A DNA stretch of 51,118 bases from Alphaproteobacteria bacterium (GTDB lineage: Bacteria; Pseudomonadota; Alphaproteobacteria; JACZXZ01). The stretch is from positions 1 through 51,118 of the forward strand of contig DASPOR010000006.1 of assembly GCA_035625915.1 (NCBI GenBank), written 5' to 3'. The position numbers and the translations under genes were made by a program. Below the pieces are notes generated by a model. The model had not been told where the DNA came from, made no database searches, and was given only the letters and a program-made list of their open reading frames with translations. Below, one piece after another: positions 17,844 to 26,092 of the stretch. Each line of letters starts with the position of its first letter. The stretch's first letter is position 1.

Positions 17844-18038
17844 GTGCGGAAGATTGAAGTGGGACAGCACTACAAAAAAACCGGAGCCTCCTGGACTGTG
17901 TGGGTAGTGGTGGAGGAGTTCGTGGATCGAGACAGGCTCCGGCATTTTCGCCTTCGAGATGTCAAAGACCCGACGAACACGAAACTGGTTTCAGAGCACG
18001 CCCTTGCGAACGCAAGGCTCTACGAACCGGTGGCGTGA
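17844..18038 (+). CDS. Small conserved hypothetical protein (64 aa)
   Basis: A GTG start at 17844 has GGAGG seven bases upstream. It opens a 64-residue frame: VRKIEVGQHYKKTGASWTVW, ending LRDVKDPTNTKLVSEHALAN then ARLYEPVA. The two-part beta-rich layout (a WTVWVV strand, then a charged turn and RLRDV strand) resembles small proteins of unknown function that I have seen in Alphaproteobacteria. No transmembrane helix or signal is present. A strong terminator follows about 160 bp downstream, which suggests a short transcript. Confidence 0.65.
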   Translation: MRKIEVGQHYKKTGASWTVWVVVEEFVDRDRLRHFRLRDVKDPTNTKLVSEHALANARLYEPVA

Positions 18039-18196
18039 CGGTGCGGCCCTGGTCAACCCAGGGCACGCAGCCGTTCCTTCCCCTCCGCGACGCTCCCGAT
18101 ATTTTTCGTCTGAACGCCACCGGAAAAGTCGAGCTCGGCCGTACCATTCTCTGCGACGTCAAAAGACGCCGCGAACCTCTTTGAACCCCAAAATTC

Positions 18197-18235
18197 GCCC
18201 CGCCTCTGAACCCCTCTGCGGCGGGGCTTCTTTTG
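18197..18235 (+). terminator. Rho-independent terminator
   Basis: An 8-bp perfect stem GCCCCGCC (18197-18204) pairs with GGCGGGGC (18220-18227), with a 15-base loop, followed by TTCTTTT. It would end transcripts from the small gene at 17844. It lies in the otherwise gene-free stretch 18039-18367. Confidence 0.75.
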
Positions 18236-18367
18236 GCGAACAGATTCATGCGGTCATACACGCAAAAGGTGAGTTCATGATTTTCAATGCAAAGGCGCTT
18301 GATTGTCGCCGTTTTGAGGGACGAGGCAGGGTTGCCGCGGCGGTCACTCGCCATCGATTGGAACCCC

Positions 18368-19177
18368 ATGGTTGAGCCGCCCATTCCCACTGCAGTCCGT
18401 TTTCGCACGGCCGCACCCCATTATCTCAAGGGACGGCCACCCTATTCGCCGCGTCTGATCGAGCGAGTTGCACGCATTTGCGGCTTAAACAAGGCGCACC
18501 GGGTCATGGACCTCGGCTGCGGGCCGGGTCAGCTCGCTGTTGCTCTTTCGCCATATGTCGGGGAGGTCGTGGCGCTCGATCCCGAGCCGTCGATGCTCAG
18601 GGTTGCCGCCGATCATGCCGCGCAGGCGGGTGCCGCGATTCGTTTCGTCGAAGGCAGTTCCAACGATCTCGGTCCGGAACTCGGCACCTTCCGTATGGTC
18701 GCCATCGGCCGGGCCTTTCACTGGATGGATCGGGAACGCACCCTCGCTCGGCTCGACGACCGGTTAGAGGACGACGGCGCGGTGGCTCTCTTCCGCGACC
18801 GCTATCCCGATGTTCCCGATAATGCCTGGCGGCAGCCCTATAAGGACATTCTCGAAGAATTCGCCGCGGGCGATACACCGCGAATACGCCATCGTCCGCC
18901 CGAATTTCCAGCACATGAGGCGGTCCTGCTTGCGTCCACCTTTTGCCGCCTGGAGCGGGTTGCGGCGATCGATCGGCAAAGCACCTCTATCGAAGCCTTC
19001 GTAGATCGGGCTTTTTCAATGTCCAGTACCGCACCCGGCAGGCTCGGCGCGCGTGCCGAGTTGCTGGCGAGCCAGGTGCGCGAACTCATGGCGACTTATG
19101 CGGTCGACGGCTCCGTGAGCGAAGTCGTCGAAACAGAGGCTTTGATCGCACACCGAGGGTTGGATTGCGCTCCCTGA
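18368..19177 (+). CDS. Class I SAM-dependent methyltransferase
   Basis: The 269-residue protein shows methyltransferase motif I, VMDLGCGPGQLAVAL, at residues 47-60, then VVALDPEPSML (motif post-I), and GRAFHWMDRERTL, which is typical of the methyltransferase_11/25-type proteins. The N-terminus FRTAAPHYLKGRPPYSPRLI is common to uncharacterised methyltransferases of this group. It is cytosolic. The substrate is unknown and the neighbours give no clue. ATG 18368 is chosen because homology begins right after it; the frame is open to 18287. It is preceded by the terminator at 18197. Confidence 0.85.
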   Translation: MVEPPIPTAVRFRTAAPHYLKGRPPYSPRLIERVARICGLNKAHRVMDLGCGPGQLAVALSPYVGEVVALDPEPSMLRVAADHAAQAGAAIRFVEGSSNDLGPELGTFRMVAIGRAFHWMDRERTLARLDDRLEDDGAVALFRDRYPDVPDNAWRQPYKDILEEFAAGDTPRIRHRPPEFPAHEAVLLASTFCRLERVAAIDRQSTSIEAFVDRAFSMSSTAPGRLGARAELLASQVRELMATYAVDGSVSEVVETEALIAHRGLDCAP

Positions 19178-19289
19178 GGATCGAATCCCCACTTCCCTTT
19201 TGCCCCCGGGAGCGTTCCGCCATGTCCAAGCGGGATCGATTCTTGCGGCGGCGCAAGCGCGGTTGCCCACAAATCCTGCAATTATTGCT

Positions 19290-19628
19290 TCAGCGATCGA
19301 GCAGGCTGTCGCAGTTGTGACGATGGGCGAGGAGGCAGTTTTCGATCTGGGTTTCTTCGATCAAGCGGAAGACGACGTAAATGCCGAGAATCGCGACGAC
19401 GACAACGATAACGAAAGAGGCCCAAAACGACGTTCTGTTGTTATATCGGCGTTCTTTCTCGCGGACCCGATCGTCTCGCGCGAGGCGTGCTGCTTCTTCG
19501 TCGATCTTGATCGCAGCGTCGATTTCCGCCTGCCGCGCCGCCCATTTCGACGCAGCCGGTCGCGCCTTGAGTAGCGGATGAAGTTCCCCCAGGCGATCGA
19601 TCCAGTCTTTGTGCGTTGGCGTCGTCAT
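19290..19628 (-). CDS. Single-pass membrane protein of unknown function
   Basis: A 112-residue frame begins MTTPTHKDWIDRLGELHPLL, continues with a charged, likely helical region (AARQAEIDAAIKIDEEAARL), and has one strong membrane helix, FWASFVIVVVVAILGIYVVF. The short C-terminus has two Cys (ENCLLAHRHNC). With a positive region just before the helix, the N-terminus is probably cytoplasmic. I do not recognise the family. The start could be the earlier in-frame codon at 19670. No obvious ribosome-binding site is seen. Confidence 0.6.
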   Translation of the reverse strand: MTTPTHKDWIDRLGELHPLLKARPAASKWAARQAEIDAAIKIDEEAARLARDDRVREKERRYNNRTSFWASFVIVVVVAILGIYVVFRLIEETQIENCLLAHRHNCDSLLDR

Positions 19629-19777
19629 GAAACGGCACGACCCGGGTGACCGAAAACCGTCTACATCCACGGTCGCACGGCTAGAACCACCGCAAAATTG
19701 TACGCACGCGACTGGCTAACCCTGCGTCGATCCCGAAGTTTCGCGCAGAATATCATTCGAAGTGAAGCGCTAAATCG

Positions 19778-20020
19778 TCATACGGTGAAATCGATTTCGT
19801 CGTCGCCCGGCACCGGCTTCGCAACGCCATCGGCATCTCCCGGTCCCGCATGCCGCCCGTCGGCCTGAAATTTCCGGCGATTCAACCTTTGTGCGCGCTG
19901 CTGCCGCGCTGTTCGGATCAACTCTTGCGTGGCCAGCTCGACCTCAAAGGCCGTTTTGAGAGGCTTTGGCGGAGGCGCCGGCGGGGCCGGCGGCAGAGGT
20001 GGTAGAAAATGGATCTTCAT
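19778..20020 (-). CDS. Small proline-rich hypothetical protein
   Basis: An 80-residue frame starts MKIHFLPPLPPAPPAPPPKP, followed by FEVELATQELIRTARQQRAQ (likely helical) and an acidic end, GDDEIDFTV. The proline run is not a signal peptide. I do not recognise a family. It lies on the same strand as the membrane protein at 19290-19628, 150 bp away, and could share its transcript. The compositional bias means it could be a chance frame. Confidence 0.45.
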   Translation of the reverse strand: MKIHFLPPLPPAPPAPPPKPLKTAFEVELATQELIRTARQQRAQRLNRRKFQADGRHAGPGDADGVAKPVPGDDEIDFTV

Positions 20021-20260
20021 GTTCAGTCCGTCCAGCGCGCGACCGGTGCGGCCCGATAGCCGTTAAGCCGTTACCGCCGCGCATCGAGCTCGCGCAAAAC
20101 TCCCGGTGCAAAAGAATGCCGACACGCATCGAAGCAAAATCGAGGCCATCGAAATGTCCTGGAATTTCCGGCCCTTGTCCGGCGCGCGGCTAGCACCCTG
20201 TCGGCATTATTCACCCTCGGGCAAAAGTTGCCGGGTGCACGCCGCCCTGCAGCCGCAGCC

Positions 20261-20335
20261 TCGTGTGGCTTTGAACCCGAAATTCGCTCACGGTGTCGCA
20301 CCCAGATGTGGCGAATTTCGGATTTGCCACACTAG
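20261..20335. mobile_element. Short palindromic mini-element (unit C)
   Basis: This 75-bp element has inverted arms: GTGTGGCTTTGAACCCGAAA near its left end and the matching GAATTTCGGATTTGCCACAC at its right end, closed by CTAG at 20332-20335. The same unit forms the right end of copy A (about 8152-8228) and the left end of copy B (from 22034). The stop codon of the gene at 20332-20586 lies in its CTAG. Confidence 0.75.
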
Positions 20336-20586
20336 TTCTGGTCGTATTTGAGCGCTTCGCGAAGCTGGCCGATTGCGGCGTCGCACTCCTTTAGGGCGGC
20401 TTCCCGATGTCCTCCAAAGTCGTGCGCCGCATTCTGCATGTATTGTTTGGCCTTCTCGAGTGCCGTGATCGCCCTGCGGATTTCGGGGTGATGCTCCTGC
20501 GCTTCAGCAAGCCCGGCAGCGATCGTCAATCCCCCAAGTACCACCGTTCCTGCGGTGACGAGCGTTCCACGACGGGTCATTTTCAT
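20332..20586 (-). CDS. Small exported helical protein
   Basis: The 84-residue precursor begins MKMTRRGTLVTAGTVVLGGL and has a cleavage-like site after GLAEA. The TRRGTL stretch resembles a weak twin-arginine motif. The mature part is helical and conserved-looking: HHPEIRRAITALEKAKQYM, then AAHDFGGHREAALKECDAAI and a KYDQN end. Similar small proteins with an HDFGGHR motif occur in diverse bacteria with no assigned function. GAGGAG before ATG 20586 supports the start. Its TAG stop coincides with the CTAG edge of unit C. Confidence 0.75.
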   Translation of the reverse strand: MKMTRRGTLVTAGTVVLGGLTIAAGLAEAQEHHPEIRRAITALEKAKQYMQNAAHDFGGHREAALKECDAAIGQLREALKYDQN

Positions 20587-20740
20587 GCGGTGATTCTCCT
20601 CGGTTGCGGCGAACACTGCCAAGAATTTCGTGCATTGCGAAGGCTTATACGCGAAAGGCGCATCGGACCTGCGCAGGACTGGCCAAATTCGTCCGTACAT
20701 TCTTCTGGCTGACAAGCGCTCGTGTTTCAGGAGGAGCGTC

Positions 20741-20893
20741 ATGGCGTCGCTTGGCGCGCGGATGCGCCCTTGGCCTTTGGGCTGGGCGGTTCGTTTTGCA
20801 ATGGCGCTTGGAGCCGGATCCGCAGAGGCTCGCGCGTTCGTCTCGGGCGTCGCCTGCCTTCGGCCGAACGGAACCTGGGCACTTACCCAATAG
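20741..20893 (+). CDS. Candidate 50-residue small protein
   Basis: AGGAGGAG lies five bases before ATG 20741. The frame reads MASLGARMRPWPLGWAVRFA, then an Ala-rich signal-like stretch ending SAEARA, then FVSGVACLRPNGTWALTQ. The end recalls the ACxxPDGTW ending of some surface-antigen-like proteins, so this may be a relic or a mini-protein. It is one of the few things in the 438-bp gap 20587-21024. An eight-G run lies just after it at 20910-20917. Confidence 0.4.
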   Translation: MASLGARMRPWPLGWAVRFAMALGAGSAEARAFVSGVACLRPNGTWALTQ

Positions 20894-21024
20894 CGTTTAC
20901 GTGGATACTGGGGGGGGTTCATGACTGGCGTTTTATTTTGAGCCGCGCCACGTGCGCGATCGACGAGGCGGTGGGGATAACGGGACTTTCAATTCGGGCG
21001 ACATCGGTCACGGGGGAGATGGAG

Positions 21025-21543
21025 ATGAATAGAACATTCGTTAACCGTAAATTCGTTTTGGTCGGCGTGGCGGCTGCAGTCCTGGCGATCGGGTCGGCTT
21101 TGGCTCAATCGACCGGCCCGGCGGGGCGACGGTCAGTGCCTCGTCTATCCCCGGAGCAAAAATGCACGGAGCGATACGCTCATGTCGTCGGTCATTTGGC
21201 CTATTTAGGGGCAAGGCTGGAACTCACCGCCGAACAGCAGCCGCTTTGGGATAAATGGTCCCAGGCGATGACGGCAGGTGCTGCAAAGAATCGTGACGTC
21301 TGTCGGCAAGATGCTTCGACTGCCGGCCAGCCTCGGACGGCTGTCGACCGGCTGGCGCACTACGAGCAAGTTCTCGCGACAAAGGCTGAAAGCCTTAAAG
21401 CGGCCCAGCCCGCGCTCGAGACCCTCTATAAGTCGCTTACACCCGAACAGAAGGCGGTACTCGACCGTCCTATGGGAGGACGGAGGCATGGCCGGTGGGG
21501 TGGAGGCGGCCGTGGCGGTGAAAACAACCAAAATAGACAATAG
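21025..21543 (+). CDS. Spy/CpxP-like LTXXQ-motif periplasmic protein
   Basis: The protein (about 172 residues) has a signal peptide (FVLVGVAAAVLAIGSALAQ) and two LTxxQ motifs, LELTAEQQPLWDKW and KSLTPEQKAVLDRP, the hallmark of the Spy/CpxP fold. These are periplasmic helical proteins that act as ATP-independent chaperones or envelope-stress sensors. The tail is Gly/Arg/Asn-rich. ATG 21025 (or 21019) follows GGGGGAGATGGAG. It is close to a small lipoprotein gene, which suggests a stretch of envelope-related genes. Confidence 0.82.
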   Translation: MNRTFVNRKFVLVGVAAAVLAIGSALAQSTGPAGRRSVPRLSPEQKCTERYAHVVGHLAYLGARLELTAEQQPLWDKWSQAMTAGAAKNRDVCRQDASTAGQPRTAVDRLAHYEQVLATKAESLKAAQPALETLYKSLTPEQKAVLDRPMGGRRHGRWGGGGRGGENNQNRQ

Positions 21544-21688
21544 GGAAGCGTGAATCGGTCCATCTAATCGAGCTTGGGCGAGATTTGTCAGTCGCACGGC
21601 CTTGCGTCGACGCAGTCAGTCGTTGACCCGCTTCGGAACGTATGGTAGCGAGCGGCAAGCCGCGAGATTTAGCAGAAGGTTCCTTCAC

Positions 21689-22018
21689 ATGTCCGTGAAG
21701 CGCATTCTCTTGGTTTTCGCTTTTCTTGCCGTTACCGGTTGCACCTCCGTCGAGCCGGATAAACCAATTCAAGCGTCGTCGAAGGCGGTGGGCGCAGGCT
21801 CTCCCGACCAAGCGGACGATGGCGATTGCATGGCCGAACTTTATGCTTATACCAGCGTGCTGACCCTTGCGCGCAAAATGGGCCCCAATCGCGATGTATA
21901 CGACGATGCGCTCGGCGACCTCCGGGATCAGCTCGTCGATTGCCTGACCGATCCACCCCCCGATCTCTATCAGGTGCGCAAACGCGGCAACAATAACACG
22001 GCCGAACGCCCCCTATAG
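21689..22018 (+). CDS. Small lipoprotein of unknown function
   Basis: The 109-residue precursor has a lipoprotein signal, MSVKRILLVFAFLAVTGC, so the mature N-terminal Cys would be lipidated. The mature part is acidic with two more Cys (DGDCMAELYA and LVDCLTDPPP) that could form a disulphide. I recognise no domain. ATG 21689 is chosen because the signal starts there. It ends 15 bp before repeat element copy B. Confidence 0.7.
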   Translation: MSVKRILLVFAFLAVTGCTSVEPDKPIQASSKAVGAGSPDQADDGDCMAELYAYTSVLTLARKMGPNRDVYDDALGDLRDQLVDCLTDPPPDLYQVRKRGNNNTAERPL

Positions 22019-22033
22019 CCCGCGGCACACGGG

Positions 22034-22334
22034 CTAGTGTGGCGAAACCGAAATTCGTCACATTTGGGTGCCTGACCGTGAGCGAGTTTCGGACTCAAGA
22101 CACGGTAGTGCGTTGTGTCCGGCAATTGATTCCGGACATCTCCGCTCATCAAGCTCCGGGCGTTGAAAGGCCTGGATGCCCGGGTCAAGCCCGGGCATGA
22201 CGAAGGGAGACGTCTTGTGCGATTCTAGTCAGATTTTGGCGTATCGGCAGCGATTAAGCGCTCTGCGCAAAATACCTCAAAACCGTCATGCCCGGGCTTG
22301 ACCCGGGCATCCACGTACATCCGCACCAGCCTAA
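22034..22334. mobile_element. Composite palindromic repeat element, copy B (inverse of copy A)
   Basis: It runs from CTAG (22034) to CTAA (22331-22334). Its reverse complement matches 7933-8228 with only scattered differences: the same two GATGCCCGGGTCAAGCCCGG arms, the same TTTTGAGGTATTTTGCGCAG spacer, and the same terminal unit with GCCACACTAG. It has no gene. It fills part of the 534-bp gap before the molybdenum hydroxylase genes. Confidence 0.8.
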
Positions 22335-22408
22335 TGTGGTATTCGCATTTGAAGTTCCTAGACGCGGCCGCCACCAAAATCATAGGAACTTCAGATCCAC
22401 CACACTAG
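22331..22408. mobile_element. Short palindromic mini-element (unit D)
   Basis: This 78-bp element has near-perfect inverted ends. The left end reads CTAATGTGGTATTCGCATTT then GAAGTTCCTA, and the right end reads TAGGAACTTCAGATCCACCA then CACTAG. It shares its first CTAA with the right edge of copy B, so the two elements abut. A related half-copy lies at 27197-27256. It has no ORF. Between it and the gene at 22553 lie about 145 bp that probably hold a promoter. Confidence 0.75.
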
Positions 22409-22552
22409 CGATCCAAATCGACCTTCGGCCCCCGCCGGCAGGCGAGTCGGTCACGTCTCAGCGAAAGCAAATCGGAGACTGCGCGGACGATTGCCGCGGA
22501 TCTGCCGAAGGGTCTAAGCTCTTCGATCGATCGTATTACAGGAGACGCCGCG

Positions 22553-23002
22553 GTGGCCCTCCGTCTCAAGGTGAACGGCCAGGATCGCGAAGTCGACGTC
22601 GATCCGAGCACGCCACTCCTCTGGGTTCTGCGCGACACGCTCGGAATGACGGGAACCAAATTCGGCTGCGGCGTCGCCTATTGCGGTGCGTGCACCGTTC
22701 ACATAGACGGGGAAGCGACGCGGGCATGCGTCACACCCGTTTCCTCGATCGAAGGCAAATCGATCACGACGATCGAAGGGCTCTCGCCAGACGGCTCGCA
22801 CCCCGTGCAGGCCGCGTGGATCGCGGAGGACGTACCCCAATGCGGCTACTGCCAGCCGGGCATGATCATGGCGGCTGCAGCACTGCTCTCGAAGTCGCCA
22901 AGACCGAGCGACGCGGAAATCGACGACGCGATCACCAATGTGTGCCGCTGCGGCACATATAACCGCATCCGCCGCGCGATCAAGCGCGCCTCGGGCGTCT
23001 GA
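22553..23002 (+). CDS. (2Fe-2S)-binding subunit of a molybdenum hydroxylase (IorA-like)
   Basis: The 149-residue protein has both [2Fe-2S] sites of xanthine-oxidase-family small subunits: the plant-type cluster Cys39, Cys44, Cys47, Cys59 and the C-terminal cluster Cys97, Cys100 (QCGYC), Cys131, Cys133 (CRC). It passes electrons from the molybdopterin subunit to an outside acceptor. GTG 22553 is supported by AGGAG upstream. It is followed after 16 bp by the large subunit. The pair resembles isoquinoline 1-oxidoreductase and related N-heterocycle or aldehyde oxidases; the substrate is not fixed by sequence. Confidence 0.93.
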   Translation: MALRLKVNGQDREVDVDPSTPLLWVLRDTLGMTGTKFGCGVAYCGACTVHIDGEATRACVTPVSSIEGKSITTIEGLSPDGSHPVQAAWIAEDVPQCGYCQPGMIMAAAALLSKSPRPSDAEIDDAITNVCRCGTYNRIRRAIKRASGV

Positions 23003-23018
23003 GCGCGCACGCATTGCC

Positions 23019-25166
23019 ATGACCGACGCGACAACCCTTTCCCGCCGCCGGTTTTTGAAGTCGACCGCCGCCGCGGGTGGGCTCATTCTCGGCTGTCGGG
23101 TCGCTTTCGGCTGGCGCGGGGCAATGGCCGCGGAGGGAACGGAAACCTCGATGAATGCCTGGCTAAGGATTGCGCCCGACGATACGGTTACGATACTCGT
23201 GGCGCATTCGGAGATGGGCCAGGGGGTTCTGACGTCCCTGCCCATGCTGATCGCCGAGGAACTCGAAGTCGACTGGCGCAAAGTGCGCACCGAAATGGCG
23301 CCAGTCGACCCGGTCTACACGGACCGCGCTCTGGGCTCGCAAGGAACCGGCGGCAGCACGAGCGTATCCGACTCCTTCGACGGTTTGCGGCTGGCGGGCG
23401 CTCAAGCGCGCGAGATGCTCCGCGCTGCCGCCGCGTCGCGCTGGCGTGCGCCGATTGGCGAATGCGTAGCCCGAAACGGCCAGATCGCGCATACGCCAAC
23501 CGGGCGGGGGCTCCAGTACGGCGCGCTTGCGGAAGCCGCGGCGAAACTCGAACCGCCCGGGCACATCGCGCTCAAGAGTCCGAGGGACTGGACCCTGCTC
23601 GGCAAGTCCAGCCCTCGCCTCGACACACCGCCCAAGGTGACGGGTGCTGCGACTTTTGGCGTCGACGTGAAAGTGCCCGACATGCTCGTCGGAACCGTCG
23701 CGGCTTGCCCTTATTTCGGCGGCAAGCTCAAATCAATCGATGAAAAGCCCGCTCTCGCAGTTCGCGGTGTCCATTCCGTCGTCAAGCTCGACGCCGCAGT
23801 GATCGTGCTCGCCGACGGCTATTGGCCGGCGCGCAAGGCAATCGATTTGCTTAGCCCGCAATGGGATCGCAGCGCCCTGACGGATATGTCGAGCGAGCGC
23901 ATCGGCGCCAATCTCCGCGCGCTGCTCGATGGAGATGGGGCGGTCGCTCACAGCTCCGGCAGCGTGCGCGCCGCCATGCAGGCGGCGGCGCAAAAGGTCG
24001 AGGCCGTCTACGAGGTGCCCTACCTCGCGCACGCGACGATGGAACCGATGAACGCGACCGTGCGCCTTGGATCGGATGGCGCCGACGTTTGGGCGCCGAC
24101 GCAGTTCCAAAGTGCGACGCGAGACTCCGTGGCCGGTTTGTTCGGCCTTGAGCCTGCACGGGTCCGCGTGCATACGACGTTCCTAGGCGGCGGCTTCGGC
24201 CGCCGTTCGGAGGTCGATTTCGTCCTCTACGCCGCGCACGCCGCGAAGGCCAGCGGGCGACCGGTCAAATTGATCTGGTCGCGCGAGGAGGACATGCAGC
24301 ACGATTTCTATCGCCCGACGGCGATGGCGCGCCTTCGCGCGGGACTCGATGACGCCGCTCGCCCGATTGCGTTCGAGGCGAAGCTGGCGCTTCAGTCGAT
24401 CCTTTCCCGGGTGTTTCCGGGGGCCGTGAGTGGAGGCGTCGACCCCGTCGCGATCGACGGCATCGCCAGCATGCCATACGCGGTGCCCAATCGCCTCGTC
24501 GAATACGCTATGGCGCGGGAGGGAGCGCCCGTCGGGTACTGGCGCTCGGTCGGAAATAGCCACAATGCCTTTTTCGTCGAATGCTTCGTCGACGAGCTTG
24601 CGCACGCGGCAGGACGCGACCCCATCGAATTTCGACGCGCACTGCTCGCGGATTCGCCTCGCCATCGCGCCGTTCTCGACAAGGCGGCATCGGCGGCCGG
24701 ATGGGGGAAAGCGCTCCCTCAGGGACGGTTTCAGGGTGTCGCGATCCATGAGGAGGCGGGCACGATCGTAGCACAAATCGCCGAGATATCCGTCGAACAG
24801 GGTAAGATGCTTCGCGTTCACAAAGTGACGTGCGCGCTCGACTGCGGGGTTGCGATCAACCCGAGCACAATCGAGGCACAGATGGAGAGCGGAATCGTTT
24901 TCGGCCTGACGGCGGCACTCTATGGCGAAATCACGCTCGAAGGCGGCCGCGTCGTGCAATCCAATTTCGACAGCTATGAAATGCTGAAGCTGGCCCAGAT
25001 GCCGGCGGTCGATGTCCATATCGTCGAGAGTGGTGCCGAGATCGGCGGCATCGGAGAACCGGGCACGCCGCCGATTGCACCGGCGGTGACGAACGCGATT
25101 TTCGCGGCGACCGGCAAGCGCATTCGCCAGCTTCCCCTGGCCAAGAGCGGAATCGCGGGAGCCTAA
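23019..25166 (+). CDS. Molybdopterin-binding subunit of a molybdenum hydroxylase (IorB-like)
   Basis: The 715-residue protein starts with a Tat signal, [18 protein letters not shown], so the complex is probably exported folded to the periplasm, as in IorB-type enzymes. It has [34 protein letters not shown] (molybdopterin contact), and the catalytic-Glu motif [15 protein letters not shown] near the end. ATG 23019 is chosen because the signal starts there. No maturation factor (XdhC type) or cytochrome partner follows; tRNA-Thr is next. Substrate is uncertain: aldehydes or N-heterocycles are the known choices. Confidence 0.92.
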   Translation: MTDATTLSRRRFLKSTAAAGGLILGCRVAFGWRGAMAAEGTETSMNAWLRIAPDDTVTILVAHSEMGQGVLTSLPMLIAEELEVDWRKVRTEMAPVDPVYTDRALGSQGTGGSTSVSDSFDGLRLAGAQAREMLRAAAASRWRAPIGECVARNGQIAHTPTGRGLQYGALAEAAAKLEPPGHIALKSPRDWTLLGKSSPRLDTPPKVTGAATFGVDVKVPDMLVGTVAACPYFGGKLKSIDEKPALAVRGVHSVVKLDAAVIVLADGYWPARKAIDLLSPQWDRSALTDMSSERIGANLRALLDGDGAVAHSSGSVRAAMQAAAQKVEAVYEVPYLAHATMEPMNATVRLGSDGADVWAPTQFQSATRDSVAGLFGLEPARVRVHTTFLGGGFGRRSEVDFVLYAAHAAKASGRPVKLIWSREEDMQHDFYRPTAMARLRAGLDDAARPIAFEAKLALQSILSRVFPGAVSGGVDPVAIDGIASMPYAVPNRLVEYAMAREGAPVGYWRSVGNSHNAFFVECFVDELAHAAGRDPIEFRRALLADSPRHRAVLDKAASAAGWGKALPQGRFQGVAIHEEAGTIVAQIAEISVEQGKMLRVHKVTCALDCGVAINPSTIEAQMESGIVFGLTAALYGEITLEGGRVVQSNFDSYEMLKLAQMPAVDVHIVESGAEIGGIGEPGTPPIAPAVTNAIFAATGKRIRQLPLAKSGIAGA

Positions 25167-25353
25167 AACTTGGCCGGAGAAGATTGAACCACCCTTCCCC
25201 CCTTCGATGAAGTGGAAGGCGCGCTTGCCAGACGCGGCGGGTTACTTTATTTCTCTCCGCCGGCCCTGTTCGGCCGGGCTCACCGCGGGCCTCGCGAATT
25301 TTGGATATGCGAGTGTCCGATCGGGTTTAGAATGAAAGAATAACCAGATTGCT

Positions 25354-25428
25354 GCCGCCGTAGCTCAGTGGTAGAGCACGTCCTTGGTAAGGACGGGGTC
25401 GAGTGTTCAATTCACTCCGGCGGCACCA
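25354..25428 (+). tRNA. tRNA-Thr (GGT)
   Basis: A 75-nt cloverleaf: acceptor stem GCCGCCG with CGGCGGC, D-arm region AGCTCAGTGGTAGAGC, anticodon stem CGTCC/GGACG with loop TTGGTAA (anticodon GGT), T-arm GAGTGTTCAATTCACTC, and encoded CCA. A TAGAAT box at 25328-25333 is placed about right for a -10 element. The 187 bp before it hold only a weak repeat-like GCGAATTTTGGAT stretch near 25293. Confidence 0.97.
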
Positions 25429-25537
25429 TCAAAATCATTCGCCAGGCGCCAAGAATCCCTCATTCGGTCAAAAGGGGCTTTCCAATAGGCTACGATGCAA
25501 GCCACGGCAGACGGTTGCTAGCTCGCGAGGACATGCC

Positions 25538-26038
25538 ATGAAGATGCTACATAACGCGCGGGGAACGACCTTTGAAGACTTGGCCCCGGGTTCTGTCTTT
25601 CGCTTTCCATTCGAGGGCCGATTCATTACCGCGCTGAAGATGAGAGACCCCAAAGACGGCAGTGGTTGTGCCCTTGTGCTTATCTCGAATCAGAAAAACT
25701 GGCCCCGCTTTCACATCTTCATTCCGAAAATCGCACTGGACAGGCCGGAAGTCGTCGAACTGCTCGATGTTTCCGTCAAGCCCGTCGGCGATGCTGTTCC
25801 TGGACCTGGACCTGGGAGCGTTACGGAGCCCGGCGGGATCGAGCTTAGGGAAAATAAATTCTTTTTGGTGATTCCGACACCTAAAGGCCAAAGCCGGCGC
25901 GTCAACCTCGAGTCAGGCGACATTGTGCTCGATGTGCCGGGCACCGTGTTGGAGATACATCGCGAGTGGGAACTCGTGCAGACGATCAACGGAGAGACCG
26001 TGAGCTTGTATCAGCATATGGCGCTGCACGCTGAATGA
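25538..26038 (+). CDS. Hypothetical protein
   Basis: The 166-residue frame from ATG 25538 reads MKMLHNARGTTFEDLAPGSV, then FRFPFEGRFITALKMRDPKD, a Gly-Pro-rich turn (VPGPGPGS), and ends WELVQTINGETVSLYQHMAL. It looks like a mostly beta protein without signal or membrane helix. I recognise no family. GCGAGG lies a few bases upstream of the start. It is the first protein gene after tRNA-Thr and could be part of a small insertion there. Base composition is slightly less GC-rich than its neighbours by eye. Confidence 0.6.
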   Translation: MKMLHNARGTTFEDLAPGSVFRFPFEGRFITALKMRDPKDGSGCALVLISNQKNWPRFHIFIPKIALDRPEVVELLDVSVKPVGDAVPGPGPGSVTEPGGIELRENKFFLVIPTPKGQSRRVNLESGDIVLDVPGTVLEIHREWELVQTINGETVSLYQHMALHAE

Positions 26039-26092
26039 CGTCGTCTCGCGGCCGCGACGCGCCAACGCCTCGTGCGCCAGGAGCCCGGCACC

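Noticed and set aside
17900..18184. A 94-codon frame overlapping the 64-residue gene
   Set aside because: Most of it is out of frame with the better-supported small gene. The end (RLNATGKVELGRTILCDVKR) looks protein-like but lacks a start with support.
25290..25322. Another copy of the mini-element near tRNA-Thr
   Set aside because: Only about 13 bases (GCGAATTTTGGAT) match, and no CTAG edge is seen. It may be an old remnant but cannot be supported.
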